Positions 33,672 to 42,726 of a stretch of DNA of 64,000 nucleotides are shown here, piece by piece. Origin of the DNA: RYN-230 sp963723595 (lineage in GTDB: Bacteria > Actinomycetota > Actinomycetes > Streptosporangiales > Streptosporangiaceae); NCBI GenBank assembly GCA_963723595.1, contig CAVRRQ010000003.1, positions 186,001 to 250,000 on the forward strand. Reading direction: 5' to 3'. A program made the translations under genes and the position numbers. Within the stretch, counting starts at the first letter, position 1. The number at the start of each line of letters is the position of its first letter. Under the pieces are notes generated by a model. It saw only the letters and a list, made by a program, of their open reading frames with translations. It did no database searches and was not told the DNA's origin.

Positions 33672-36428
33672 GTGAGCGCGGGCGCCGGCGGCTTCGGCGC
33701 GCTGCTGAGGCACCACCGGCTGGCGGCCGGCCTGACCCAGGAAGCCCTGGCCGGGCGGGCCGGGCTCAGCGCCAAGGCCGTCAGTGACCTGGAGCGCGAC
33801 CCGGCCCGTACGCCGCGCCTCGGCACGGTGACCCTGCTCGCCGACGCGCTGGGGGCAGATCCGGACGGGCGCGCGGAACTGCTCGCGGCGGCCCGGCCGC
33901 AGGACACCCGCGGGACGGGTGTGGCGGACCAGGCGGCGCCGGCCCGCCGGGGCCTGCCGCGGCCGCTCACCCCGCTGATCGGCCGGGCCGGCGTGACGGC
34001 GGCCGTGCTGAAACTGCTCCGCCGGGGCGACATCCAGCTGCTGGTCCTCACCGGGCCCGGCGGGGTGGGCAAGACACGGCTGGCCATCGAGGTGGCAGAG
34101 CAGCGGGGCGGCGACCTGGCCGACGGGGCCGTGTTCGTTGACCTGGCGCCCCTGCGCGACCCGGGGCTGGTGCTGAGCGCGATCGCCCAGCGGGTGGGGG
34201 TGGACGAGCGCGACTCGGCCCCGTTGCCCGCCCGGCTGGCCGCAGCGTTGCGGGGACGGCAGCTGCTGATCCTGCTGGACAACTTCGAGCACCTCCTGGC
34301 CGCGCGGGACAGCGTGCTCGCCCTGCTGGAGGCGTGCCCGCAGCTGGTCATGCTGGTCACCAGCCGGGTCGCCCTGGACGTGCGGGGTGGCCGCGAATAC
34401 CCGGTCGCCCCGCTGGCCGTGCCCGAGGCCGCCGGGCCACGGGAAATCCTGGCCGGATCGCCGGCCGCACAGCTGTTCGCCGAGCGGGCCCGGGCCACGG
34501 GTGCAGACCTGACCCTGGACGCTGCGACCGCTCTGGCGGTGGCCGGGATCTGCCGGCGGCTGGACGGGCTGCCGCTGGCCATCGAGCTGGCCGCGGCCCG
34601 GACCCGCCTCCTGTCACCGGTGGCTCTGCTCGACCGGCTGGACCGCCGGCTGCCGGTGCTGGCCGGCGGGGCGCACGACCTGCCCGGCCGGCAGAAAACC
34701 ATGCGGGACGCGATTGCCTGGAGTTACGAGCTGCTGGACGAGCCGCAGCAAGCGCTGTTCCGGCAGATGTGCGTGTTCGCCGGCGGCTGCACGCTGGACG
34801 CGGCCGAGCAGGTCTGCACGGCCGGCGGCGACGGGCCCCCGGTCCTGGACGGGCTGACGTCGCTCGCGGCCAGCAGCCTGCTCCAGCAGGACGCGCCGCC
34901 GGAGCCCGCTCAGCCAGGCCCTCCGCGGGGTGGCCCCCGGGTGAGCATGCTGGAGACGATCCGGGAGTACGGCAGCGAGCAGCTGTCGGCGCACTGCGAA
35001 GCCGCCGCGATCAGGCAGCGGCACGCCGCTTACTACCTGGCCCTGGCCGAGGAAGCAGCCACCGCGCTCACCGGCCCGGAGGTCGTGACCGGGCTGGCGC
35101 GGCTGGACGACGAGCATGACAACCTGCGGGCCGCCCTCCACTGGGCGCGGGAGCGGGGCGACCGGGTGTCGGCGTTGCGGCTAGCCGGCGCGCTGTGGCG
35201 GTTCTGGGCCCAGCGCGGTCACCTCAGCGAGGGCCGCCGGTGGTTCATCGAGGCATTCGCCCTGCCGGGCGACGCCGGCCCGGTTCCCGCGGCGACGCAG
35301 GTCAACTGGCTGGTCGGGGCGGCCCGGCTGGCCATGGACCAGGCCGCCTTCGCTGAGGCCATGGGGTACACCGACCAGGCTGTCGCTCTAGCTGGTGAGC
35401 AGGGAGCCCCGGCGGACCAGGCGACAGCCCTGAATACCCGGGGCCTGCTGGCCCGCGCGATGAACCACTACGCCGACTCGGTCCAGGCTCATGAGGCCGC
35501 GCTGCCGCTGGCGCGGGCCGCGGCCGACCCGAGCGCGGTGGCGACGGCCCTGCTCGGCCTGGCCTACGCGGCGATGTTCACCGGCGATGCCCCGCGGGCC
35601 GGAACCCTGGCGGAAGAAAGCCTGACGCCGGCCCGCGAATCCCGCGATCCGCTCATCCTGGCCCAGGTGCTGTTCTTCCTCAGCTGGGTGGCCAGCAACG
35701 GGGCCGGCTTCAAGCAGGCGGCGGTCCTCGCGACGGAGGCGCTGGACTTGTTCACCACCCTGGGCGATACCGGCGGCCGCGCCGAGGCCCTCTTCGTGCT
35801 CGGCACCGTGGAGCTGTACTCGGCCCGCTACGCGCAGGCGGCGCGGTTTTTCACCGACAGCGCGAACACGCACCGGGCTCACGGCGCCGAGCCCATCCTG
35901 GCCCGGGATCTCGGCGGGCTGGGCACCGCCCTGCTGAATCTGGGCGCCCTGCCGCGGGCCCGCGCCGTGCTCGACGAGAGCCTGGACGTGGCCCGGCGGT
36001 ACGCGGATCCCTGGAGCTCGGCCATGTCGCTGATGCTGCTGGGCCACGTGGATCTGGCCGAGGGTGATGCCACCCGCGCCCAGGCCGTCCTGGCCGAGGC
36101 GGGGTCGCTGTTCCAGGCCACCGGCAACATGGTCTACCTGCCGTGGTGCCTGGAAGGCCTGGCCATTCTCGCGGCCGCGCAAGGCGAGTACGGGCGGGCC
36201 GCGGAACTCGGCGCGGCCCGGGACGCCCTGCGCACCCAGATCGGCGTGTTCCTACCCCCCGTATACCCGGCCGGGTATCACCAGGCCCTGGCGGCGGCCC
36301 GGGGCCATCTCACTCCGGCCGCCTTGGACGCGGCCTGGGCCCGGGCCGCGTCCAAGACACCGCCGCAGATCATCGCCGCCGTCAGCGACTGGAGTACCCC
36401 GCCGCCGGCGCTCAGGGGGCCGGGCTGA
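33672..36428 (+). CDS. XRE-HTH / AAA-type ATPase / TPR transcriptional regulator
   Basis: The 918-residue regulator starts at GTG 33672 and has three parts. An XRE helix-turn-helix occupies residues 7-65 (LLRHHRLAAGLTQEALAGRA). A STAND-type NTPase follows with Walker A GPGGVGKT (128-135), Walker B LLILLDNFEHLL and sensor LVTSRVALDVRGGREYPV. A winged-helix region and a TPR-like helical array run to the end (ALHWARERGDRVSALRLAGA, LLGLAYAAMFTGDAPRAGTL). Full-length proteins of this type are abundant in actinobacteria as ATP-dependent switches whose ligand-sensing arm is the helical repeat. Its targets are unknown. The 3' end overlaps the SDR remnant by 17 bases. Confidence 0.92.
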   Translation: MSAGAGGFGALLRHHRLAAGLTQEALAGRAGLSAKAVSDLERDPARTPRLGTVTLLADALGADPDGRAELLAAARPQDTRGTGVADQAAPARRGLPRPLTPLIGRAGVTAAVLKLLRRGDIQLLVLTGPGGVGKTRLAIEVAEQRGGDLADGAVFVDLAPLRDPGLVLSAIAQRVGVDERDSAPLPARLAAALRGRQLLILLDNFEHLLAARDSVLALLEACPQLVMLVTSRVALDVRGGREYPVAPLAVPEAAGPREILAGSPAAQLFAERARATGADLTLDAATALAVAGICRRLDGLPLAIELAAARTRLLSPVALLDRLDRRLPVLAGGAHDLPGRQKTMRDAIAWSYELLDEPQQALFRQMCVFAGGCTLDAAEQVCTAGGDGPPVLDGLTSLAASSLLQQDAPPEPAQPGPPRGGPRVSMLETIREYGSEQLSAHCEAAAIRQRHAAYYLALAEEAATALTGPEVVTGLARLDDEHDNLRAALHWARERGDRVSALRLAGALWRFWAQRGHLSEGRRWFIEAFALPGDAGPVPAATQVNWLVGAARLAMDQAAFAEAMGYTDQAVALAGEQGAPADQATALNTRGLLARAMNHYADSVQAHEAALPLARAAADPSAVATALLGLAYAAMFTGDAPRAGTLAEESLTPARESRDPLILAQVLFFLSWVASNGAGFKQAAVLATEALDLFTTLGDTGGRAEALFVLGTVELYSARYAQAARFFTDSANTHRAHGAEPILARDLGGLGTALLNLGALPRARAVLDESLDVARRYADPWSSAMSLMLLGHVDLAEGDATRAQAVLAEAGSLFQATGNMVYLPWCLEGLAILAAAQGEYGRAAELGAARDALRTQIGVFLPPVYPAGYHQALAAARGHLTPAALDAAWARAASKTPPQIIAAVSDWSTPPPALRGPG

Positions 36429-37021
36429 GGCCCGCGCCGGTCAGCAGGTAGGCGTCCAGGCCGGACTCGTCGCCGGCGGCCAGGTCCAGGACCGCCGTGG
36501 CCACCTGCTCAGCGGTCAGAGGCGGCCCGGCCCGTTCCGTGAACGCCGCCGTCCCGATCCCCTCGCGCGCCGCGTACGCCGCCACGGCCGCCGCCCCGAG
36601 GCCGGTGACCGGGGTCAGCTGGGGCAGCAGCGCCTCGCGGGTCCAGTGGAAGACCTGCCGTACATCGACCTCCCAGTTCCGGCTGAACGTCTCCCAGGTG
36701 TGCCGCTGGATCGGCCGGGCCAGCGGGGGGGCGCCCGCGTTGAGCACCAGCAGGCCGGGCCGGCAGGCGTCGATGAGCTGCCCGGCCACGACCGGGTCGG
36801 CGGCGTCCGCGGCCACCGGGATGAACGAGCTGCCCAGCTCGGCCCGCAGGTGGTCCAGCGCGGCCCGGTCCCGGGCCACCCCGGTGACCGGCACCCCGCG
36901 CGGCCAGGGCGGTGGCGATGGCCCGGCCGAATCCCCGGCTGGCCCCGGTGACCAGCGCCGGGCGGACCGTTATCTGTGCTGCGTCATGAGCTTGCCCCCC
37001 AGGAGTCCGCGGCCGCCTCAT
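36412..37021 (-). pseudogene. SDR oxidoreductase lacking its catalytic block, frameshifted
   Basis: The N-terminal frame (from 37021) has the Rossmann motif LVTGASRGFGRAIATALAAR. At CCCC 36894-36897 (GGGG on the coding strand) one base too many moves the rest into the next frame: VPVTGVARDRAALDHLRAEL, LLVLNAGAPPLARPIQRHTW and VFHWTREALL. Then follows directly PQLTPVTGLGAAAVAAYAAR. In the family about 50-60 residues with SSGAAxxG and YxxxK lie between these last two blocks. Their loss is exactly in frame, so it is a genuine deletion, not a read error. The protein cannot be a working SDR. End: LLTGAGLSP. Confidence 0.72.
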
Positions 37022-37029
37022 GCGGCCGG

Positions 37030-37560
37030 CTACCCAGGTAGACCAGCCGCGGGCCCCGCAGTCGCCGCCCCGGCGGCCACCGGCTCGCCCAGGTGCGCGG
37101 GCAGGCCGAACACCCGGAACAGGCCCGGGTCGAGGAAGACGTCCAGCCGCGCGATCCCGCCGGGCGTGACCGTCAGCACCTGCACCGCATGCGCCCGGTA
37201 CGCCCCGTCCTCCCCGCGGAGGTAGGCGGCGAACGCCGGCTGGCCGTTGGCCCGGGCCGGCTGCACCCGGAACCGGCCGCGCGTGGTCAGGAATTTTTCC
37301 GCAACGAAGGTCAACACCGCCGCGCGGCCGCTGAACCAGGTCGTGACGGGGGGCATCTCCAGCACGACGTCGTCGCGGAGCAGCCTGGCCAGCGCGGGCA
37401 CGTCGGCGTCCTCGAACGCGGCCGCGAAGCGGTCCAGCAGGACGCGCTCCGCGATCCGCCGGGCTCCGCGACGTCGTCCTGGGCGGGCAGGGCCCGCGCG
37501 ACGAGGGCGCGGGCCCGGCGCAGCCCGCTGTTGACCGCGGTGGTGGGGCGCGCCGGGACC
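37030..37560 (-). pseudogene. ECF sigma factor with SnoaL domain, 3' remnant
   Basis: On the minus strand, directly behind the stop of the lipoprotein gene, the sequence reads TTAVNSGLRRARALVARALP, the end of a sigma region 4. After a one-base shift near 37458-37465 comes RIAERVLLDRFAAAFEDADV, then LARLLRDDVVLEMPPVTTWF and QVLTVTPGGIARLDVFLDPG. That is the linker and C-terminal SnoaL-like domain of the SigG-type (TIGR02960) sigma-70 factors. Region 2 and most of region 4 are missing. A GTG at 37401 could allow the SnoaL domain alone to be translated. Confidence 0.72.
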
Positions 37561-37566
37561 GGGAGC

Positions 37567-38349
37567 TCAGCAGCCGCCCGCCGGCCCCGGGACGCCGGGG
37601 CCGGTCGCGGGCGCGTCCACCACACCGCCGGTCCCGGCCCGCAACACCGCGCCGAAGTGCACCACGTACCAGCGGCCGCGCCAGGAGATGAGCGACGCGA
37701 TCCCGATCGAGCGCAGCTGGCCGTGCTGCCGGTACACCAGCCGCGCGCCGCCCACGTGCCAGTAGCCGACGGCGTTGTAGCAGACGCCGGGGTTGATCCA
37801 GGCGGCCCCGGCCGAGGGCACGGTGACCCGGACCAGCGTGGCGTGCCGGGCGCCCGCGCCGAGGAACCGGTGGGCGGCGGACACGTCGAGCCGGAAGTCA
37901 CCGAATAGCCGGCTGTGCCAGTCCGCGGCCGGGTCGGCGATGGCCTTGACCTGGGTATACGCGGCCAGCGGGAAGAACGCCTGGGCCGCCAGCCGGGCCT
38001 GGCCGGTCACCACGGCGGCCCACAGGTCCGTCATTTCCGCGCGGAACACCCGGGTCCCGGCGCTGGGCACGGTACGGGTCTGGTGCAGCGCCCCCGCGGG
38101 CGGCGGCACGGGGATCACGGTCGGCTGGCCGGTGCGCGCCGTCGCGGTGCTCGGCGACGGCGAGACCGGCGCCGCAGGCGACGAGGAAGCCGGGCCGGCC
38201 GTCGCCGCGGGACGCTGCTGCCCGGCGGGCGTGGCCACATGGCCGGAGCTCGCGCACCCGGCCGCGAGCAGGGTGATCCCGCTGGCCAGGATCCCGGCCA
38301 GCACCAGTGTCGGTCGCGGCCCTCGCAAGCCGGTCCCCGGGCGATTCAC
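37567..38349 (-). CDS. Conserved actinobacterial lipoprotein, unknown function
   Basis: The 260-residue product has a signal ending in lipobox LLAAGC (Cys32), then a Ser/Pro/Thr/Ala linker to about residue 95, and a mixed alpha/beta outer domain: VFRAEMTDLWAAVVTGQARL, AAQAFFPLAAYTQVKAIADP, YNAVGYWHVGGARLVYR and SLISWRGRWYVVHFGAV. This pattern (surface lipoprotein ending in W-x-G-x-W-Y-V-V-H-x-G) recurs in actinobacteria without an assigned role. Its neighbours on the same strand are a beta-lactamase-like lipoprotein upstream and the sigma-factor remnant downstream. Confidence 0.8.
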   Translation of the reverse strand: MNRPGTGLRGPRPTLVLAGILASGITLLAAGCASSGHVATPAGQQRPAATAGPASSSPAAPVSPSPSTATARTGQPTVIPVPPPAGALHQTRTVPSAGTRVFRAEMTDLWAAVVTGQARLAAQAFFPLAAYTQVKAIADPAADWHSRLFGDFRLDVSAAHRFLGAGARHATLVRVTVPSAGAAWINPGVCYNAVGYWHVGGARLVYRQHGQLRSIGIASLISWRGRWYVVHFGAVLRAGTGGVVDAPATGPGVPGPAGGC

Positions 38350-38398
38350 GCCGCCAGCCTAGCGGCGCAGTCCGCCCGCGTCCCATGACCCTGGGCGT

Positions 38399-39376
38399 TT
38401 ACGGCACGGCGGAGGGTAGGGGGTGCGGGGCAGCGGTGGGCTGGCCCTGGAACAGCCGGGCCGCGATCTGGGTGAGCTTGTTGGTGCCGTACCTGAAGCC
38501 GGAATTGCCGTTCTCGTCGTAGTTCCCCAGGTCGTACATGATGGCCACCGTGTACTGCTGGTGCGGGCCCGCGAAGCCGACGGTGTTGGTGATCCACGTG
38601 CCGTAGGTAGGACCGGGGTCCTGTTCCCAGCCGTCCTTGTTGCCGGGATGGTTCCGGGGTCCGGCGCCCCAGACTCCCCACTGCTGGTCGAGAGCGCTGA
38701 CGTGCTGGAGCCGGTAGACGAGGTAGTTCCGGACGCGGGCGGGGGTCCTGGTCAGGACGTAGTTGATCAGGTTGTCGAGGTTCTGCGCGGTGGTGTCGAT
38801 GTTTCCCCAGTAGGCCGACGTGGTGAACCGGGTGCTGCGCATGCCGAACGCGCGGATGGCGCTGATGAAGCCGGCGTTCTCGTACGCGAACCACAGGTGG
38901 TCGGCGTCGTTGTCGTTGCTGGTGTAGAGGGCCTGGAACATCGCGGACCGGTCGGCCGGGGTGAGGTGGATGCTCCCGGCGCGGTTACGCAGCAGCAGGT
39001 CCGTCATCATGGCCAGCTTGATCGTGGACGCGGCCGGGTACTGGACGTGAGCGTTGGCGTTCCGCCAGATGGCCCCGGTGGCCCGGTCGTCGAGGACGAT
39101 GCCGAGCGAGCCGGGCAGGTGCCGGATGTAGCGATTGACCTGCCGGATGCGGTCGCGCATGGCGCAGGGGAATCCGGGGGCGATCGCGGCGCAGGCCGTC
39201 GGGGTGGGGCTGGGCGTGGGCGCAGGGCTGGGGCTCGCCGCCGGCGAACTCCGGCGGGTCGCGGCCGCCTGGGCCGTGGTGCGCTGCGGGGCGGGGCTGC
39301 CCGTGCTGCACCCGGCCAGGGTGAGGGTGGCGGCCAGGCCGCAGGCTGCGGCGGCCAGCCGCGCGTGACGGTGCAC
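38399..39376 (-). CDS. Class A beta-lactamase-like serine hydrolase lipoprotein
   Basis: The 325-residue product carries lipobox LAGC (Cys23) and a Thr/Pro/Ser linker. The catalytic domain has the three serine beta-lactamase elements: AASTIKLAMM with S-x-x-K, a SND motif in YTSNDNDADHLW (SDN-like), and a KDG in NKDGWEQDPG (KTG-like). In the neighbouring clans these mark class A-like enzymes or membrane-bound DD-peptidase relatives. Beta-lactam hydrolysis cannot be claimed, since many such lipoproteins are inert towards the drugs. It is divergent from the PaaK-like gene, and the TGAGTAC motifs lie between them. Confidence 0.85.
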   Translation of the reverse strand: MHRHARLAAAACGLAATLTLAGCSTGSPAPQRTTAQAAATRRSSPAASPSPAPTPSPTPTACAAIAPGFPCAMRDRIRQVNRYIRHLPGSLGIVLDDRATGAIWRNANAHVQYPAASTIKLAMMTDLLLRNRAGSIHLTPADRSAMFQALYTSNDNDADHLWFAYENAGFISAIRAFGMRSTRFTTSAYWGNIDTTAQNLDNLINYVLTRTPARVRNYLVYRLQHVSALDQQWGVWGAGPRNHPGNKDGWEQDPGPTYGTWITNTVGFAGPHQQYTVAIMYDLGNYDENGNSGFRYGTNKLTQIAARLFQGQPTAAPHPLPSAVP

Positions 39377-39445
39377 GCCGCACAGGATACGAGTACGGGC
39401 GCGGCTGTGCTGGCGTTACCCCGCGCCGGTCACTTATCGCCCGGC

Positions 39446-39483
39446 TGAGTACCGGGCGGCCCGGGGTTGAGTACCCGGGCTCA
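39446..39483. promoter_or_regulatory. Two TGAGTAC boxes, possible MacR-type sites
   Basis: TGAGTAC occurs at 39446-39452 and again in TGAGTACCCGGGCTCA (39468-39483). The second is an imperfect inverted repeat matching, in 7 + 5 of 14 positions, TGAGTAC-N2-GTACTCA, which I recall as the Streptomyces MacR consensus. The boxes are 36-73 bases before the PaaK-like start and about 70-107 bases before the divergent serine hydrolase start. Confidence 0.45.
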
Positions 39484-39518
39484 GGCGGGACACAACTCCC
39501 GCGGCCGACGATGACGGC

Positions 39519-41019
39519 ATGATTCCTCTCCCTGGTCTCCGCCTGGCGGGCGTGCGCCTGGCCAGTTCCGCGGCCACCCGCAGCGTTCCCGCATTCCGGG
39601 CGGCCGGGCGGGCCGGCCGGCTCGCCGAGCTGGTGTCCCCCCTGGCCGCCGCGGCGGCCGCCCGCCGGGCCCTCGCCACCGTCCCGGCCTTCGCCGACTT
39701 CGCCGGGCCGCCCCCGCCGCGGGCGCCTGGCCGCCGCGTGGCTGAGCCAGCTGCCGGTCGCCGACAAGAAGTCTTACATCGACGCGTACCCGCTGGCGGC
39801 CCGCTGCCGGCACGGCGCGCTGCCGGCGGCCGCCGAGCTGGACGAGTCGTCCGGGTCCACCGGCCAGCCCTACACCTGGATCCGGTCGGTGACCGAACTG
39901 GAGCAGGTCCGCCGCAAGCTCGCCGTCATGGTCCGTCACCTGATCCAGGACGAGACCGGGCCGGGCCGCCCGGTCGTCACCATCAACGCGTTCTCGATGG
40001 GCGCGTGGGCGACCGGTACCAACGTGTCCCGCGCCCTCGGCCGGCTCGGGCTGATCAAATCGCCTGGCCCGGAGCCGGGCAAGGTGCTGTCCGTCCTGGA
40101 CCTGCTGGGCCCGGGCTACACCTACCTGATCACCGGCTATCCGCCGTTCCTGCGGGCGCTGCTGCAGCAGGCCGGGGACCTGTCCGGCTACCAGATCTTC
40201 GGCTTCACCGGCGGTGAGGGCATGAGCGAGACGCTGCGGGCCCGGCTGGAGCGCAGCTTCCGCGCGGTCTACTCGGCCTACGGTGCCAGTGACCTGGACA
40301 TCGGCATCGCCGCCGAGTTCCCGCTCACCGTGTGGCTGCGCCAGCAGGCCGCGGCCTCCCCCGCGCTGGCCCAGGCCCTGTTCGGCCAGCACGGCCGGCT
40401 GCCGATGATCTTCCAGTACGACCCCGCCGACTACTACGCGGAGACCGTCGACGGCGAACTGGTCGTGACCGTGTCGCGGCCCGCCACGCTGTCCCCCCGG
40501 ATCCGCTACAACGTGCACGACGCGGGCGGGATGCTGCCGTTCGGGACGATGGCGGAGATCTGCCGCGACTTCGGGCTCGATCCCGCGGCTGGCAGCCGCG
40601 ACCGGTCGGCCGCGCCCGTGCTGCGCCTGCCGCTGCTGTACGTGCACGGGCGCAGCGATTCCACCGTGTCGGTGCACGGCGCGAACATCTACCCCGAAGA
40701 CGTCGAGTGGGGCCTGGGTGAAGCGCCGGACGCGGCGGCCGTGGCCGGGTTCGCGCTGGACCTGGCCGAAGACGAGGCGGGCCTGACCCGGCCGCTGGTG
40801 CACGTCGAGACGTGGCGCGACCCGGCGGCGTACGACGGGGAACTGGCCGGCCGCCTGGCCGCCGCGGTGCGGGCCCGCCTGATGGCCAACAGCGCGGACT
40901 TCCGGGCCGCCGCGGCCGAGGACGCCCGCAGCACCGGCCTGGGCGTCGTCCTGCACGCCCACGGGACCGGGCCGTTCACGGTCCGCCCGGGCCAGATCAA
41001 GCGGAGGTACGTGCGATGA
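39519..41019 (+). CDS. Phenylacetate-CoA-ligase-like adenylating enzyme, frameshifted
   Basis: The start frame (ATG 39519) encodes about 70 residues, with LAELVSPLAAAAAARRALAT as the N-terminal helices. At C5 (39711-39715) removing one C restores LAAAWLSQLPVADKKSYIDA, after which the protein stays in frame: LDESSGSTGQPYTW (the SSGSTGxP nucleotide-binding motif), IFGFTGGEGMSE, YSAYGASDLDIGIA, YYAETVDGELVVT, and SVHGANIYPEDVEWGL. This is the PaaK/capsule-biosynthesis type of adenylate-forming enzyme, about 500 residues; the substrate acid is unknown. The stop TGA overlaps the ATG of the Acg-like gene, indicating a coupled pair. Confidence 0.8.
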
Positions 41020-41999
41020 GGTCACCGTCCCAGCCGGAGACTCACCGCCTGCCCGAGACTCACCGCCTGGTCCTCTCCGAGGCGCTCCGCGCCCCCTCGG
41101 CGCACAACGCCCAGCCCTGGCGGCTGGCGGTGCGGCCGGACGGCGGCTACGAGCTGCACTACGACCACCTGGACTATCTGCCCTACGACCCCGATGACCG
41201 GGACGCCTACCTGGCCATCGGCGCGTTCCTGGAAACCCTGGACCTGGCCGCCCAGCGCCACGGCCAGCGGTCGGAGTTCGCCCCGCAGTTCAGGCGGGAG
41301 GGCACGGACCTGCTGGTCGGGGTGATCCGGTTGCGCGGCGCGCGGGCGGGCGAGGTGACCGATCCACTCGCGGCCGCGGCCGCGGACCGGCGGACCAACC
41401 GCCAGGCCTACGACCGGACGCCGCTGCCCGGAGACCTCCGGGCCGGGCTGGCCCGCCTGGGCTGCGTGCTGGTGCCGCCGCGGGACATGGCCAGGCTCGT
41501 GACCCGGGCCAGCGTCCTGTCCTGGAAGGACCCGCGGTTCGTGACCGACCTGGGCCGCTGGACCAGCGCGGACCCCGGCGCCCCGGCCGGGATGACCCCG
41601 GCCGGGCTGCCGCTGACCCGGCTCGAGTGGGCGGCGCTGCGCCTGGCGATCCGGGCCGGGCGGCTGCCCGCGCCGCTGGCCCTGGCCTACTCGGCCCGCG
41701 ACGCGAGGCTGCTGGCCCGGGCCCGGGCGGTGGCCGTGCTGGGCGCGGCCGACCTGGACGCCGTCACCCTGGTCGCGGCGGGCCTGCGGCTGCTGCGGGC
41801 CTGGGTCACGATCACCGCGGCCGGATTCGCCTGCCATCCGATCTCGATCGCGGTGGACCGGCCCGAAACCGCGCCCGCGGTGGCGGCCCGGGCCGGGGTT
41901 CCGGTGCCCGTCGCGGTGTTCCGGATCGGCCATCCCCGCCGGTGCGCCCCGCGGTCCAACCGCCGGGAACTGCGCGACGTCGTCATCGGCCCGGGCTAG
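41016..41999 (+). CDS. Acg-like nitroreductase-family protein
   Basis: The 327-residue protein begins at ATG 41016 (GGAGG 8 bases upstream) inside the upstream stop codon (ATGA overlap). The N-terminal nitroreductase motif SEALRAPSAHNAQPWRLAV, ADRRTNRQAYDRTPLP and RLEWAALRLAIR in the middle, and AGFACHPISIAVDRPE late fit the Acg-type FMN-binding family. In mycobacteria Acg-like genes belong to the DosR dormancy regulon, but no DosR-like motif is claimed here. It probably acts with the upstream adenylating enzyme. The two-component system is convergent, with 21 bases between the stops. Confidence 0.85.
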   Translation: MRSPSQPETHRLPETHRLVLSEALRAPSAHNAQPWRLAVRPDGGYELHYDHLDYLPYDPDDRDAYLAIGAFLETLDLAAQRHGQRSEFAPQFRREGTDLLVGVIRLRGARAGEVTDPLAAAAADRRTNRQAYDRTPLPGDLRAGLARLGCVLVPPRDMARLVTRASVLSWKDPRFVTDLGRWTSADPGAPAGMTPAGLPLTRLEWAALRLAIRAGRLPAPLALAYSARDARLLARARAVAVLGAADLDAVTLVAAGLRLLRAWVTITAAGFACHPISIAVDRPETAPAVAARAGVPVPVAVFRIGHPRRCAPRSNRRELRDVVIGPG

Positions 42000-42020
42000 G
42001 CCGCCGCAGGCGGAACCCGG

Positions 42021-42716
42021 TTAGGGCGGGGTGGTCTTCGCGGCGCAGGAATCCAGGCCGTGCTCCAGCGCGTACCGGACGAGCTCCACGCGGTTGTGCA
42101 GGTGCAGTTTGGCCAGCGTGTTCTGCACGTGGTTCTGCACCGTCCGGTGGGACAGCACGAGCCGCCCGGCGATCTGCTTGTACGACAGCCCGGTGGCCAC
42201 CATCCGCAGGATTTCGGCTTCGCGGTCGGTGAGCTGCGGGGTGTCCGCCGGGCCGGCGGCTGGCGCGGACGCGAGCCGCCGGAACTCGCCGAGGACCATC
42301 CCGGCCAGGCCCGGGGTGAACACGGCATCCCCGGCCGCGGTGCGCCGCACCGCGTCGAGGAACTCGGTCCGGGCGGCCGACTTGAGCAGGTACCCGGCGG
42401 CGCCGGCCTTGACCGCGTCGAGCACGTCCTGCTGCTCACCACTGGCCGACAGGATGAGGATCCGGGCGCCCGGGCAAGCGGCCAGCAGGCCGCGGGTCAC
42501 GTCCACGCCCGGGGCGTCGGGCAGGCCCAGGTCGAGCACGACGACGTCAGGCCGCGCCGCCCCGGCCACGCGCAGCGCCTGCGCCCCGTCGGCCGCGGTC
42601 GCGGCCACCTCGAAGCCTGCCTCGGTGAGATCCCGCGCCACCGCGTCCCGCCACATCGGGTGATCGTCCACGATCATGACGCGGACCGGGGCCACGGGCT
42701 CACGCACCTCGCTCAC
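42021..42716 (-). CDS. NarL/FixJ-type response regulator
   Basis: From GTG 42716 the product is 231 residues: receiver domain (about 12-130) with acidic VMIVDDHP (Asp17/18), phospho-acceptor Asp62 in VVVLDLGLPDAPG, the Thr/Ser strand ILILSASGE and Lys in GYLLKSA. It is followed by a LuxR-type helix-turn-helix (about 165-225: LTDREAEILRMVATGLSYKQ, VQNHVQNTLAKLHLHNRVEL). The gene lies 10 bases downstream of the kinase stop on the same strand, a classic TCS pair. The architecture fits Streptomyces MacR; that identity is by pattern. Confidence 0.93.
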   Translation of the reverse strand: MSEVREPVAPVRVMIVDDHPMWRDAVARDLTEAGFEVAATAADGAQALRVAGAARPDVVVLDLGLPDAPGVDVTRGLLAACPGARILILSASGEQQDVLDAVKAGAAGYLLKSAARTEFLDAVRRTAAGDAVFTPGLAGMVLGEFRRLASAPAAGPADTPQLTDREAEILRMVATGLSYKQIAGRLVLSHRTVQNHVQNTLAKLHLHNRVELVRYALEHGLDSCAAKTTPP

Positions 42717-42726
42717 CGGGCGCAGC

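Noticed and set aside
38399..39376. Antibiotic-resistance beta-lactamase
   Set aside because: The S-x-x-K, SND and KDG motifs place it in the superfamily, but the motif set and lipoprotein form are typical of uncharacterised relatives, so resistance cannot be claimed.
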